The notes below the pieces were generated by a model, which saw nothing but the letters and a program-made list of their open reading frames with translations, did not search any database and was not told where the DNA came from. A program made the position numbers and the translations under genes. A DNA stretch of 54,723 nt, from the NCBI GenBank assembly GCA_005116945.1, contig SWDH01000028.1, positions 83,158-137,880 of the forward strand, given 5' to 3'. This document shows positions 8,158-15,588 of the stretch, in pieces (the stretch's first letter is position 1; each line of letters opens with the position of its first letter). The stretch is from Nitrospira sp. Lineage in GTDB: Bacteria > Nitrospirota > Nitrospiria > Nitrospirales > Nitrospiraceae.

Positions 8158-9219
8158 TCAATGCAGCCGGCTGGTTATACCGATTCCCACCGGCTCCTGA
8201 GTCAACTCCTCCAACTTACGTGCTGCCGATCCATCTTCAAGCGCTCGACGCGCCAGTGGGACGCATGACACCCACGTCGCCCCTTTGCCTGCAGCATACA
8301 GAATCAACGCCGCATTCATCACGACCCAGTCGCACGGTCCGCCAGGCACTTGATGATGAAGAATCCGTTTCAGCAGATCCGCTTCCTTGCCTCGCTGATC
8401 CGATGGGAAGCCGGCCATGTCTCGTGGCGTGCCCAGCGGCAATCCGGCATCTTTTGACGCAAACGAAAGAGGCGTAATCCGCTCATCCCGCAATTCCAGC
8501 ACTCTGGTAAGAGCCGCAATCGAGAGCTCAGGATCGCCTTCCACTCCACTCACCACCAACGCCCGCGAGCCACCGAGCATCCGCAACACTTCAGCCGTCT
8601 TTTCAAAATGAGGAGGATGGGACAGGCCGACGATCTGCGACAAGGTGCGCGCCGGGTTCAACAGCCTGGCAATCGGATGAAAAAGATTCCGCGCTCCCAG
8701 CTCTTGACGCATCTCTAAAAATCGATAGACCGCAGGGTGGTAGAGCGCGATGTCGAGATAGGCGAATCCGTGCTGTACTACCGCCTCTGCTGCGACTTTT
8801 GGCTCCATATCGATCGACAAGCCCAAGGCCTTGAGCACCCCGGCATTGCCCGCGCGACCGGGTATCCCGTCATATCCATGCATCAAGACCGATGCGCCTG
8901 CCGACGCAGCCACAATGGCAGCGGCCGCAAGGGCATGGAAGGTTTCTTGTTTCCCCGCGTAACTCGGTAGATCCACGACGCCGAGTTCTCGCGGAATCGG
9001 CACGGGCGCCACATAGGAGCGCGCGGCTGCGGTCATTGAGGCCAGTTCGGTGACGGACTCCATCTTGACCCGCATGGCCATGAGAAAGGCCCCGACCTGC
9101 GCCTGCGTGGCATCCCCCTCAATGAGCGCTTTCATCGCCCGCTTCGCCTCGTCCCAGGTGAGGTCCTTAGCCGCTCGCGGCCCCTTGGCAATCTTGGCGA
9201 TAAATTCTTGCATCGACAT
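8158..9219 (-). CDS. anthranilate phosphoribosyltransferase-like (TrpD family) protein in cys operon
   Basis: The protein has 353 residues from ATG 9219, whose A is the last base of the cysH stop (TAATG). That makes the genes translationally coupled and fixes the start. The helical N-terminal domain (DLTWDEAKRAMKALIEGDAT, FLMAMRVKMES) and the later GNAGVLKALG match glycosyltransferase family 3/TrpD. The PRPP-binding GTGGD.....N.ST motif of real TrpD is missing; VVDLPSYAGKQETFHAL stands in its place. It is therefore unlikely to make phosphoribosyl anthranilate. Its place between cysH and cysD suggests a role in sulfur or siroheme metabolism, but that is inference only. Confidence 0.8.
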   Translation of the reverse strand: MSMQEFIAKIAKGPRAAKDLTWDEAKRAMKALIEGDATQAQVGAFLMAMRVKMESVTELASMTAAARSYVAPVPIPRELGVVDLPSYAGKQETFHALAAAAIVAASAGASVLMHGYDGIPGRAGNAGVLKALGLSIDMEPKVAAEAVVQHGFAYLDIALYHPAVYRFLEMRQELGARNLFHPIARLLNPARTLSQIVGLSHPPHFEKTAEVLRMLGGSRALVVSGVEGDPELSIAALTRVLELRDERITPLSFASKDAGLPLGTPRDMAGFPSDQRGKEADLLKRILHHQVPGGPCDWVVMNAALILYAAGKGATWVSCVPLARRALEDGSAARKLEELTQEPVGIGITSRLH

Positions 9220-9950
9220 TATGAGGCCTTGTGTAATCCGCACTCGGTCTTGGTAAAGTTTTTCCACCGTCCCGCGCGGGGGTCTTCGCCGGACATCACC
9301 GGGCTTGTGCAGTAGGTGCAGCCGATGCTGGGATAGTTGCGGTCATGCAACTCGTTGTAGGGCACTTCATTGACACGAATGTAGGTCCAGACATCTTCCC
9401 ACGTCCACTTCGCGAGTGGATTGACTTTCGCCAACTGAAACTTCTGGTCCCACTCGATCAATTTCGCATTGGCTCTCGTGGGAGATTGATCCCGCCTGAT
9501 CCCGGTGATCCAGGCGTCGAATCCCTTCAGCACACGGGTGAGCGGCTCCACTTTTCGCAGCTCACAACATTGATCGGGCTGGCGCGCCCATAGGGCCTCG
9601 CCATGCTGAGCTGCCTGTTGCTCCGGCGTGAGCAACGATTTCACCTGCATCACTTGTTGAGGCTGCAACCCGTAGCGCTCGATTACGCGATCGCGCGTAG
9701 CATAGGTCTCGGGAAAGAGAAAATCCGTGTCGAGATAGAACAGCGGCACGGAGGGATCGATGCGGTGAACCATGTCCAGGAGCACGACGTCCTCCGCCCC
9801 GAAACTGCAAGCGAGCACAATCTTCGGCGCATACCGTTCGATTGCCGCAGCCAGCACCTCTTGCGGCTGCTTCATCTCGAACGACTCACCCCACGCCTTC
9901 AGTTCTTCCAATGAGAGACTTGTCATCGCGCTCTTTTTACTCCCACTCAC
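9219..9950 (-). CDS. cysH: assimilatory adenylylsulfate (APS) reductase
   Basis: The protein has 243 residues. LACSFGAEDVVLLDM is the adenylyl-sulfate-binding PP-loop region and DTDFLFPETY follows. Cys128-Cys129 (in QCCELRK) and Cys211/Cys214 (GCTYC) are the ligands of a 4Fe-4S cluster, present in APS but not in classical PAPS reductases. Cys237 in ECGLH near the C-terminus is the catalytic cysteine. The enzyme reduces APS to sulfite with thioredoxin or glutathione-type electrons. This fits an operon lacking a sound APS kinase. An internal Met9 is an alternative start. It overlaps the next gene by one base; a type A repeat separates it from the sulfite reductase gene upstream. Confidence 0.94.
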   Translation of the reverse strand: MSGSKKSAMTSLSLEELKAWGESFEMKQPQEVLAAAIERYAPKIVLACSFGAEDVVLLDMVHRIDPSVPLFYLDTDFLFPETYATRDRVIERYGLQPQQVMQVKSLLTPEQQAAQHGEALWARQPDQCCELRKVEPLTRVLKGFDAWITGIRRDQSPTRANAKLIEWDQKFQLAKVNPLAKWTWEDVWTYIRVNEVPYNELHDRNYPSIGCTYCTSPVMSGEDPRAGRWKNFTKTECGLHKAS

Positions 9951-9962
9951 ACTTCAAGCGGG

Positions 9963-10044
9963 GAGAGGGATGATTTCCGACTGCGCGCGTCCAACGAGGG
10001 CCTTCTGAGGCCGCGCGTTGCGCGAACAAAGGAAACATCCCTCT
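9963..10044. repeat. intergenic hairpin repeat, type A copy 3
   Basis: The core at 9981-10025 is identical over 45 bases to that at 5025-5069. Its arms (AGAGGGATGATTTCC at 9964-9978 and GGAAACATCCCTCT at 10031-10044) differ from those of copy 1 yet pair with each other. It lies between the sulfite reductase stop and the cysH start. Confidence 0.75.
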
Positions 10045-10050
10045 GCCACG

Positions 10051-12543
10051 CTATTCCACTTTTTCGACCAGAATCCGGAAATGATCTGCGGCGGCTTCGA
10101 GTGGTTCCTGCAGCAGCAACAGATGTCCGTCGTTTTTCAAACTCATCGGAACATTCTTAATCGGTTCACCTGCATCGAGCCAAACCTCCAACCGTTCACC
10201 TGCATCCATCATCTCCAGCTTCAGTTTCGTTTTTACATAATTCATGGGGCAGGCAACTCCGCGCAAATCGTAGACCGGTGCGCTGGATGCAGCGGGCGTA
10301 GATACGGAAGAAACCGGCTTGACCTCAGGCTGTACATTGGTCGTCACCGCCGCAGCCTTCTCCGCTGGCGCCAATTTCAGATCTTTGCCCATCTGCTCCG
10401 TGGCGGCACGACAAGCGTCGACGAATCCTTTGGCAAACACCATCTTGTCGCGGGCCGATTCGCCAGTCGTGTCCTTGGGCCCTAGATCGCCGACGCTCTG
10501 TCTCAAGTCCCGATACATGGCCGGCACAACGCCTTTTTGTGCGATCCGGATGTCGAATTCGATGAAGGTTTCTGAATCCGTTGAGGGTTCAAGTCCTTCC
10601 GTGACCAGCAAGGCCTTGGCAGCGGCTAACACCGCGCGATACGACTTGTTCACCGAGACGGAATACTGATGGTTATCGACGAGTAGTTTCGCCTGATAGA
10701 GTTCTTGATCGGCTTCGAGAATGCCGTTCTCAATCATTTCAAGCGCGCCACCTGCGCACTCACCTGGCCCGAGATCTTCTAGGACAAATTCTGCTTCGCC
10801 TTCCCAGTCGTAGTAAAACGTTGGATCGTCTTGAAAGGACGGCACGATGGTGTATGGGATCAATGCATCCTTGAGTTTGATCTTGCCAACGCGATCGATG
10901 AAAGCCGGCAGCCCTTCGCCGGAGAGACGGTCACGCCGATACACCTCGATCAAGTGCGTAATCGCCGCCGACACACTCTTAGCCGGCAACTTCACCACCA
11001 TCTGTCCGATCTTTGCCGCCCCGTCAACCCGTCCGCCTAAATGCAATTCATAGAAGGGCGCGACATGCTCGCCAATGCGCTTCCCCACTCCATGCAAGCC
11101 GATTGTGGCGATATGGTGTTGGGCGCAGGAATTGTGGCACCCGCTGATCTTCACACTCACATCCTTCAGATCCTCGGGAACCCGACCAGCCGGGAACACC
11201 TCTGCCAACGCTCGCGCGAGCCCCTTTGAAGACGTGATCCCCAAGCCGCATGTGTCGGTGCCGGGGCAGGCGATAATATCTTCGACCAACTCCGCGCCGG
11301 GATCAGCCAGCCCATGTGAGGCCAAGTCGGCGTAGAGGTCGGCAATGCGCGATTCCGGTATCCATCGAATGATCATATTTTGATTGATCGTTGTCCGAAT
11401 GTTGCCATTGGAGTAGCGATCCGCAAGATCGGCGATGTGCAACATCTGCTCTGCCGTCAGATCACCCATGAATAATTTGGTCACGGCGGCGACATAGCCC
11501 TCTTGTTTCTGACGCACCACGTTGGTCCGACGCCACATCTCGAACGGCGTCTCCACCGGCGCGCCATTGGCATGACCATTAGTCTGCACAGCTGCCCGCT
11601 TCGACCCATTCGACGTTGGCATGATGAGGGGGACGGGCTCATCCGGATACGACAACAATTTGATCGGCTCATGCGTCGGACGCGCATGGCCCATCGACAC
11701 ATAGGCCTCTTCCCATCGACGCTTGAATTCCGCGAAGCCCAGCTTTTCGATGACAAACTTCATCCGGGCTTTCGTGCGATTTTTTCGATTGCCCAAGGTA
11801 TCGAACACCCGAATCACGGCTTCCACACTCGGGATGAGCTCGTCCATCGGGGTGAATTCACGAAGAACCTGCGCGATTCGTGGGGCTGAACCCAGGCCGC
11901 CACCGGCGACCATGCGAAAGCCGATGACTCCATCCGCGCGCCTGGCGGCGAGAAGTCCGATATCGTGAATCGGCGTGAGCGCACAGTCCTGTTTGCAGCC
12001 CGAAAAGGCAATTTTAAATTTGCGCGGGAGGCTCTGGTTTAGCGGATTCCGCAGCAGATGCAGCGCAACGGTTTTCGCATAGGGCGTCACGTCGAAGACT
12101 TCGCCCTGACAGATCCCGGCAAGGTGGCAAGCCGTGACGTTGCGGACCGTGTTGGCGCAGGCTTCTCTCGTGGTCAAGCCGACTTCAGCCAGCCCGCGCA
12201 TGATGGTCGGGACGTCCTGTAATTCAACAAAATGCAGCTGAATATCCTGACGCGTGGTGACATGGCCGACGCCGGTCGCATAGTGTTCGGTGAGTTCTGC
12301 AACCCGGCGGAGCTGATTCGCCGTCAACCCCCCGAAGGGAATCTTGATACGGACCATCTGGACACCGGCCTGCCGTTGGCCGTAAATGCCGTACTGCAGA
12401 CGGAAGGGCCTGAAAAGATCGCCTGACACATCGCCGGACGCCATGCGCTTGGCCTCGGCCTCGAAGGTCTCGATCTCCTCCAGAATGTCAGGAGGAATAG
12501 GCTCCGTCTTTACTGAAACCGTGCTGAGTAATGTAGGACTCAT
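10051..12543 (-). CDS. nitrite/sulfite reductase fused to HEPN-like and TusA domains
   Basis: The protein has 830 residues from ATG 12543, which has a GAGG ribosome site 7 bases before it; a TTG 12 bases upstream is less likely. Residues 1-560 form the siroheme/4Fe-4S reductase with two ferredoxin-like half-repeats. Cluster and siroheme cysteines are Cys426 and Cys432 (CPGTDTCG) and Cys469 and Cys473 (GCHNSC). Residues of about 600-720 are helical and resemble a HEPN domain (VNKSYRAVLAAAKALL). Residues of about 755-830 are TusA/SirA-like, with Cys765 in ACPMNYVKTKL. Sulfite is reduced to sulfide; the TusA domain could accept sulfur as persulfide. It overlaps or abuts the rrf2 gene. The operon context favours sulfite over nitrite as substrate. 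Confidence 0.9.
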   Translation of the reverse strand: MSPTLLSTVSVKTEPIPPDILEEIETFEAEAKRMASGDVSGDLFRPFRLQYGIYGQRQAGVQMVRIKIPFGGLTANQLRRVAELTEHYATGVGHVTTRQDIQLHFVELQDVPTIMRGLAEVGLTTREACANTVRNVTACHLAGICQGEVFDVTPYAKTVALHLLRNPLNQSLPRKFKIAFSGCKQDCALTPIHDIGLLAARRADGVIGFRMVAGGGLGSAPRIAQVLREFTPMDELIPSVEAVIRVFDTLGNRKNRTKARMKFVIEKLGFAEFKRRWEEAYVSMGHARPTHEPIKLLSYPDEPVPLIMPTSNGSKRAAVQTNGHANGAPVETPFEMWRRTNVVRQKQEGYVAAVTKLFMGDLTAEQMLHIADLADRYSNGNIRTTINQNMIIRWIPESRIADLYADLASHGLADPGAELVEDIIACPGTDTCGLGITSSKGLARALAEVFPAGRVPEDLKDVSVKISGCHNSCAQHHIATIGLHGVGKRIGEHVAPFYELHLGGRVDGAAKIGQMVVKLPAKSVSAAITHLIEVYRRDRLSGEGLPAFIDRVGKIKLKDALIPYTIVPSFQDDPTFYYDWEGEAEFVLEDLGPGECAGGALEMIENGILEADQELYQAKLLVDNHQYSVSVNKSYRAVLAAAKALLVTEGLEPSTDSETFIEFDIRIAQKGVVPAMYRDLRQSVGDLGPKDTTGESARDKMVFAKGFVDACRAATEQMGKDLKLAPAEKAAAVTTNVQPEVKPVSSVSTPAASSAPVYDLRGVACPMNYVKTKLKLEMMDAGERLEVWLDAGEPIKNVPMSLKNDGHLLLLQEPLEAAADHFRILVEKVE

Positions 12544-12551
12544 GGGTGACC

Positions 12552-13001
12552 TCAAATGTGATACATCAACGACCGCTCTTGCTCGATCACTCGCTGCTGT
12601 CCGGCTAATTCCTCCACGCTGATGGCCTCAAGAACATGGCGCTCGGCTTGATGCACCTGCTCCCAAATTTTCCCGAGTAATAGTTCCGGTTTACTGGGTC
12701 GTCGCCCCTGCCCACGTTCAGTTCCACCATTCGAGAATAACAATGGACCATCGAGCGCCTCAAGGATCTCGACGACCGATACCTCAGATGGTTTCTTTGA
12801 GAGTACGTACCCCCCTTGGGCTCCACGAAGACTCGACACAAGGCCGGCCTTCTTCATCCCATGCAGGACCTGCTCAAGAAAGCGAGCGGGAATGGCCTGT
12901 CGACGGGCAATTGTTTTGGCTTGGACAGGCGCTGTCCCACGCTGCATGGCCAGGTCAACAGCCGCCATAATTCCATAGGTTGCTCTAAGCGATACTTTCA
13001 T
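12552..13001 (-). CDS. Rrf2-family transcriptional regulator of the cys operon (CymR-like)
   Basis: The protein has 149 residues. MKVSLRATYGIMAAVDLA and the winged helix (AIPARFLEQVLHGMKKAGLV, then GAQGGYVLSK) are typical of Rrf2. It contains no cysteine at all, so it cannot hold the Fe-S cluster of IscR or NsrR. It is more like CymR, which senses cysteine supply. It is the first gene of the sulfate-assimilation operon and its stop abuts the sulfite reductase start. A palindrome ATTCC-N4-GGAAT lies 8 bases before its own start. This suggests autoregulation and control of the whole operon by cysteine or sulfide status. Confidence 0.9.
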   Translation of the reverse strand: MKVSLRATYGIMAAVDLAMQRGTAPVQAKTIARRQAIPARFLEQVLHGMKKAGLVSSLRGAQGGYVLSKKPSEVSVVEILEALDGPLLFSNGGTERGQGRRPSKPELLLGKIWEQVHQAERHVLEAISVEELAGQQRVIEQERSLMYHI

Positions 13002-13009
13002 ACACGAGT

Positions 13010-13023
13010 ATTCCGGTAGGAAT
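13010..13023 (-). promoter_or_regulatory. CymR/Rrf2-like operator
   Basis: ATTCCTACCGGAAT on the minus strand is a perfect ATTCC-N4-GGAAT palindrome. It sits between the predicted transcription start and the rrf2 start codon. The arms and spacing resemble the known CymR site (AATTCC-N4-GGAATT type). Binding there would block transcription of the cys operon. Confidence 0.6.
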
Positions 13024-13040
13024 TAAGTACTGCGGTGCAC

Positions 13041-13068
13041 TTTATCTTCCATGAAAATGAATTGTCAA
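13041..13068 (-). promoter_or_regulatory. sigma70-type promoter of the cys operon
   Basis: On the minus strand, TTGACA (13068-13063, perfect -35) is followed after 16 bases by GATAAA (13046-13041). This places the start of transcription just before the operator and about 35 bases before rrf2. Confidence 0.6.
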
Positions 13069-13119
13069 GCTCCTGCGCGAATAAATTCAGCCTCATCGGG
13101 CAGCCACAGGGTCATTTCA

Positions 13120-13345
13120 AAAACTCCTGAGGCTGCTCAAAATTTCCACCAGCAAAACCGCATGAAGAAGTAGTAGCGCAGTTCCGGTTAATCAAACAGG
13201 TGGCCAACGAGGCCGCAGGCGAAAAAACACCGGAGGCGTGACATTCTCACCCGCCCAACCCCGAGCTGCCGGAGCAGCTCATTCCCGAGTCGGGTACGTT
13301 GAGAATTTTTTCGAGCTGAGAACGAAGTGAGTATTCTCTTTTCCG
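13120..13345. repeat. degenerate type B repeat with inserted hairpin
   Basis: The stretch has type B words (GAGGCTGCTCAAAATTTCC, GGTACGTTGAGAATTTTTTCGAGC, GAGAACGAAGTGAG). Inside it is an extra segment beginning CTCACCCGCCCAACCC and containing the hairpin GAGCTGCC-GGA-GCAGCTC. The same extra segment occurs at the same relative place in the copy near 52980. No gene is visible between rrf2 and 13478. Confidence 0.55.
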
Positions 13346-13352
13346 GAGATTC

Positions 13353-13479
13353 AGGCGGCTGCTCAAAGTTTCCGCCAGCAAGGCCGCAGAGAGCGGGACG
13401 ACTGAGGCGTACCCTTGGGTACGTCGCAGGGAGGCACGCGACTGAGAACGCAGCTGGAGGGAATTTTCAGCGGCCGCCT
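13353..13479. repeat. intergenic hairpin repeat, type B copy
   Basis: Arms at 13353-13379 and about 13453-13479 pair (AGGCGGCTGCTCAAAG against GCGGCCGCCT and neighbours). An inner GTACCC-TTG-GGTAC hairpin and the GAGAACGCAGCTGG word are present. The repeat begins within the stop codon of the 89-residue gene at 13478, so it forms the 3' end of that transcript. Confidence 0.7.
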
Positions 13480-13747
13480 AGAGGTCGCGGATGGCGCCCT
13501 GAAGAACCGTAATCTGCGTCACCGGATCGCCGGAAGATTTCAATTCTGCGCGGATTTGCTCTTTGAGGTAGGAGGAGTAGCCCACGCGGTCGACTAAGAG
13601 ATCGAGAAACCGTTCGACTGGGAGAAGGCTCTGAGCCTTGAGCTCTTCCACGATATCATCGCTGACGGGCACGTAGCTGCTCCCCATGTGGAACACCACG
13701 TTGTAGTGGCGGTTTTTCCCGATGCGCTCGAATCGCAGTCCCTTCAC
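13478..13747 (-). CDS. hypothetical protein
   Basis: This 89-residue protein was not recognised. It starts with a short strand-rich part (LRFERIGKNRHYNVVFHMGSSYVPVSDDIVEELKAQ), then two or three predicted helices. There is no cysteine, signal peptide or membrane segment. It stands alone between the lipoprotein gene and the cys operon, all on the minus strand. Its stop codon lies at the edge of a hairpin repeat that probably ends the transcript. Codon use looks like its neighbours, so I take it as real. No function is proposed. Confidence 0.6.
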   Translation of the reverse strand: MKGLRFERIGKNRHYNVVFHMGSSYVPVSDDIVEELKAQSLLPVERFLDLLVDRVGYSSYLKEQIRAELKSSGDPVTQITVLQGAIRDL

Positions 13748-13865
13748 CGATTCCTCTTCTTATGGATTTCCTACGAGTAGGCACATTCTAGATAAGCGTT
13801 CCGTAGAAGACAAGGGCGTATAGCCACACAGTATATTGAGAAATTCAGCCGGCAGCGCGCGTGAA

Positions 13866-13900
13866 CCCGGGAAGCATATTTCTGAAATATGCTTCCCGGG
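13866..13900. repeat. perfect 16-bp inverted repeat with 3-base loop
   Basis: CCCGGGAAGCATATTT (13866-13881), loop CTG, then its exact reverse complement (13885-13900). There is no T-run on either side, so it is not a standard terminator. It lies in the gap between the lipoprotein gene and the 89-residue gene and may be an operator, cruciform or transcript-end structure. Confidence 0.7.
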
Positions 13901-13991
13901 CAACACCTAAGCGAAGGTTGAGCAAAGAGGACGGCCGAACATACACGGGTGCATGTCCTCACTCAGCATCCGCTGAACTTCGTCTCGTGCG

Positions 13992-14021
13992 GCTCTCGAG
14001 ACAGGTACCTGCCTCGAGAGC
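13992..14021 (-). terminator. long hairpin right after the NTF2-like lipoprotein stop codon
   Basis: GCTCTCGAG...CTCGAGAGC encloses the palindrome CAGGTACCTG, forming a 30-base inverted repeat with one A/C mismatch. It begins at the last base of the stop codon. A T-run is lacking, so it may stabilise the 3' end rather than terminate alone. Confidence 0.5.
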
Positions 14022-14965
14022 TACTCTCCGGGCGGCAATGCGGATGAGTGATGGTTCGCGATCAGCCAATCATATCCGTCCCACTTGTACATGAAGGTGT
14101 AGCGGCCCTTGATTTGGGTGCCCGTCTTCTCAAAGTTGAAGGTGTAGAGTCCTTCGTCAATCGCCGTGTTGCAATCAATCTCGATCGTACGCTGATCGAT
14201 GTGCCCGACCGGCTTCTTCTTCAAAAAGTAGTGAAAGTAGTCTTCTTTATCGTCGAGGGTCAGTAGAGGCCTGTTCGATAGCAGGGGGATCAGAACAGAC
14301 GTTGCCGCGTAGTTGGCCACAACGCTATGAGCATGACCCGTCTTCAGTGAATCGTTCCAACGGTCAAACAAGGATGCAATTTCCTTCTCGTCCGTCTCCT
14401 CGCAGGCTTCCGAGTGTTCGGTAATGGCATGGCGGGCATTCGTCGGAATGATTTCCTCCGACTCCAATCTCGACGAGTGATGGCTCGTGATCAGCCATTT
14501 TTGTCCGTCCCACTTGTACGTGAAGGTATAGCGGCCGCTAACTTGAGCTCCGGTTTTCCCGAACGTGAAGGTGTAGAGACCGCCGTCGACCGCTGTGTTG
14601 CAGTCGAACTCGATCGAGCGTGAATCGATGCGTCCGACCGGCTTGTTCTCCAAAAAGTGATGAAAGTAGTCTATTTTATCCTCGCGCGTCAGGCGCGGTC
14701 TTTTCGATAACGTGGCGATCAAGACCGACTTCGGCGCATAGTTGTCAGCGACCTTGTTGGGATCTCCAGTTTTGAGTGAATTGTTCCAGCGGTCGAACAA
14801 GGCCGCGATCTCTTCCTCACTCTCGGCCACGCACACTTCTGTGTGGTTCACGGCGTGACGGTGGGGACTTGGCGGACTCCCGGACGCTTTCTGACCCACT
14901 GCGCAACCCGACATGGCGACAGCGGCAACGGCTGCTAACAGAAACGCAAACCCTTTCATGTTCAT
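14021..14965 (-). CDS. lipoprotein with two tandem NTF2-like (SnoaL/SgcJ-type) domains
   Basis: The protein has 314 residues. A signal peptide ends in VAMSGC, making Cys21 the lipidated residue. Two clearly homologous repeats follow at about 48-170 and 190-312. Each starts EEIAALFDRWNNSLKTGD or EKEIASLFDRWNDSLKTG and ends YTFTYKWDGQKWLITSHHSS or its match. That is the cone-shaped NTF2-like fold of SgcJ/EcaC-type proteins, which bind small molecules or form multimers. Paralogous repeats in one chain would mimic the usual homodimer. It lies just after the DAB carbon-uptake operon in the same direction but is separated from it by a terminator. A link to inorganic carbon is only suggested by position. 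Confidence 0.85.
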   Translation of the reverse strand: MNMKGFAFLLAAVAAVAMSGCAVGQKASGSPPSPHRHAVNHTEVCVAESEEEIAALFDRWNNSLKTGDPNKVADNYAPKSVLIATLSKRPRLTREDKIDYFHHFLENKPVGRIDSRSIEFDCNTAVDGGLYTFTFGKTGAQVSGRYTFTYKWDGQKWLITSHHSSRLESEEIIPTNARHAITEHSEACEETDEKEIASLFDRWNDSLKTGHAHSVVANYAATSVLIPLLSNRPLLTLDDKEDYFHYFLKKKPVGHIDQRTIEIDCNTAIDEGLYTFNFEKTGTQIKGRYTFMYKWDGYDWLIANHHSSALPPGE

Positions 14966-15036
14966 AATCGATACCCCCCGGCGTCTCGGTTAAAATACGT
15001 ACGAGAATGAATACGTCACACTTCTGATCGGCTCAC

Positions 15037-15074
15037 AAAAAAGCATCCGCCATTCTTTGCAGAATGATGGACGC
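15037..15074 (-). terminator. rho-independent terminator of the DAB operon
   Basis: On the minus strand a 14-base arm GCGTCCATCATTCT, loop GCAA, and arm AGAATGGCGGATGC (11 of 14 paired) is followed directly by TTTTTT. It lies 150 bases after the PII-like gene, the last of the operon. The rest of 14966-15226 shows no gene. Confidence 0.75.
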
Positions 15075-15226
15075 CTTTGTCCGTTGACTTTGGTCACAAA
15101 CCTCAATTAGGGCGCCATTGCCCCTTCAACTCGACGGAGGTTTTGTAGCACTCCCTTTCAGAAAGCGTCAACCCATACTTTCGTATAGGCCGGCGCTCCA
15201 GCAGCGCTCTTCGACATCGTCACACG

Positions 15227-15574
15227 TCATGAACCGCTCCGCTTCTTGCCGAAATATTCTTGCCGGCTGACGGCCACATCCGTGACAAGCATCATGCCGG
15301 AATGACGTTCGAAGAGCGGTCGAAGTCCCGCCAGAATGGGCTCAACTTTTTCTTCCGGGACGACCGTCATAATCATCTCAAGGCTTTCCTGCTCGGTGGA
15401 CATGAAGTGCGCTTCTCGCACGCCATGATGGCCTTTCCCTGACACATTGCCGATGATGGTATAGCCGGTCGCTTTGACCTGATCCAGCAACTCGGTGACA
15501 AACGCCCGGTGCTCCCCCGCGACGATCACACGTATCTCCTTCATCGGATGCAATGTCAACACGCCCATCTCCAT
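15227..15574 (-). CDS. PII-like signalling protein associated with DabA
   Basis: This 115-residue protein has the ferredoxin-like PII fold pattern: KEIRVIVAGEHRAFVTELLDQVKATGYTI, a glycine-rich T-loop-like stretch (NVSGKGHHGVREAHF), then MIMTVVPEEKVEPILAGLRP and a final strand with GMMLVTDVAV. The T-loop is short compared with GlnB. PII-like proteins next to DabA or other carbon transporters are thought to sense adenylates or bicarbonate and regulate the transporter. It starts 15 bases after the DabA stop, so it is in the same transcript and followed by the terminator. An internal start (MKEIRV) would leave a more usual PII length. Confidence 0.82.
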   Translation of the reverse strand: MEMGVLTLHPMKEIRVIVAGEHRAFVTELLDQVKATGYTIIGNVSGKGHHGVREAHFMSTEQESLEMIMTVVPEEKVEPILAGLRPLFERHSGMMLVTDVAVSRQEYFGKKRSGS

Positions 15575-15588
15575 ACTCCTTCTCTGTG

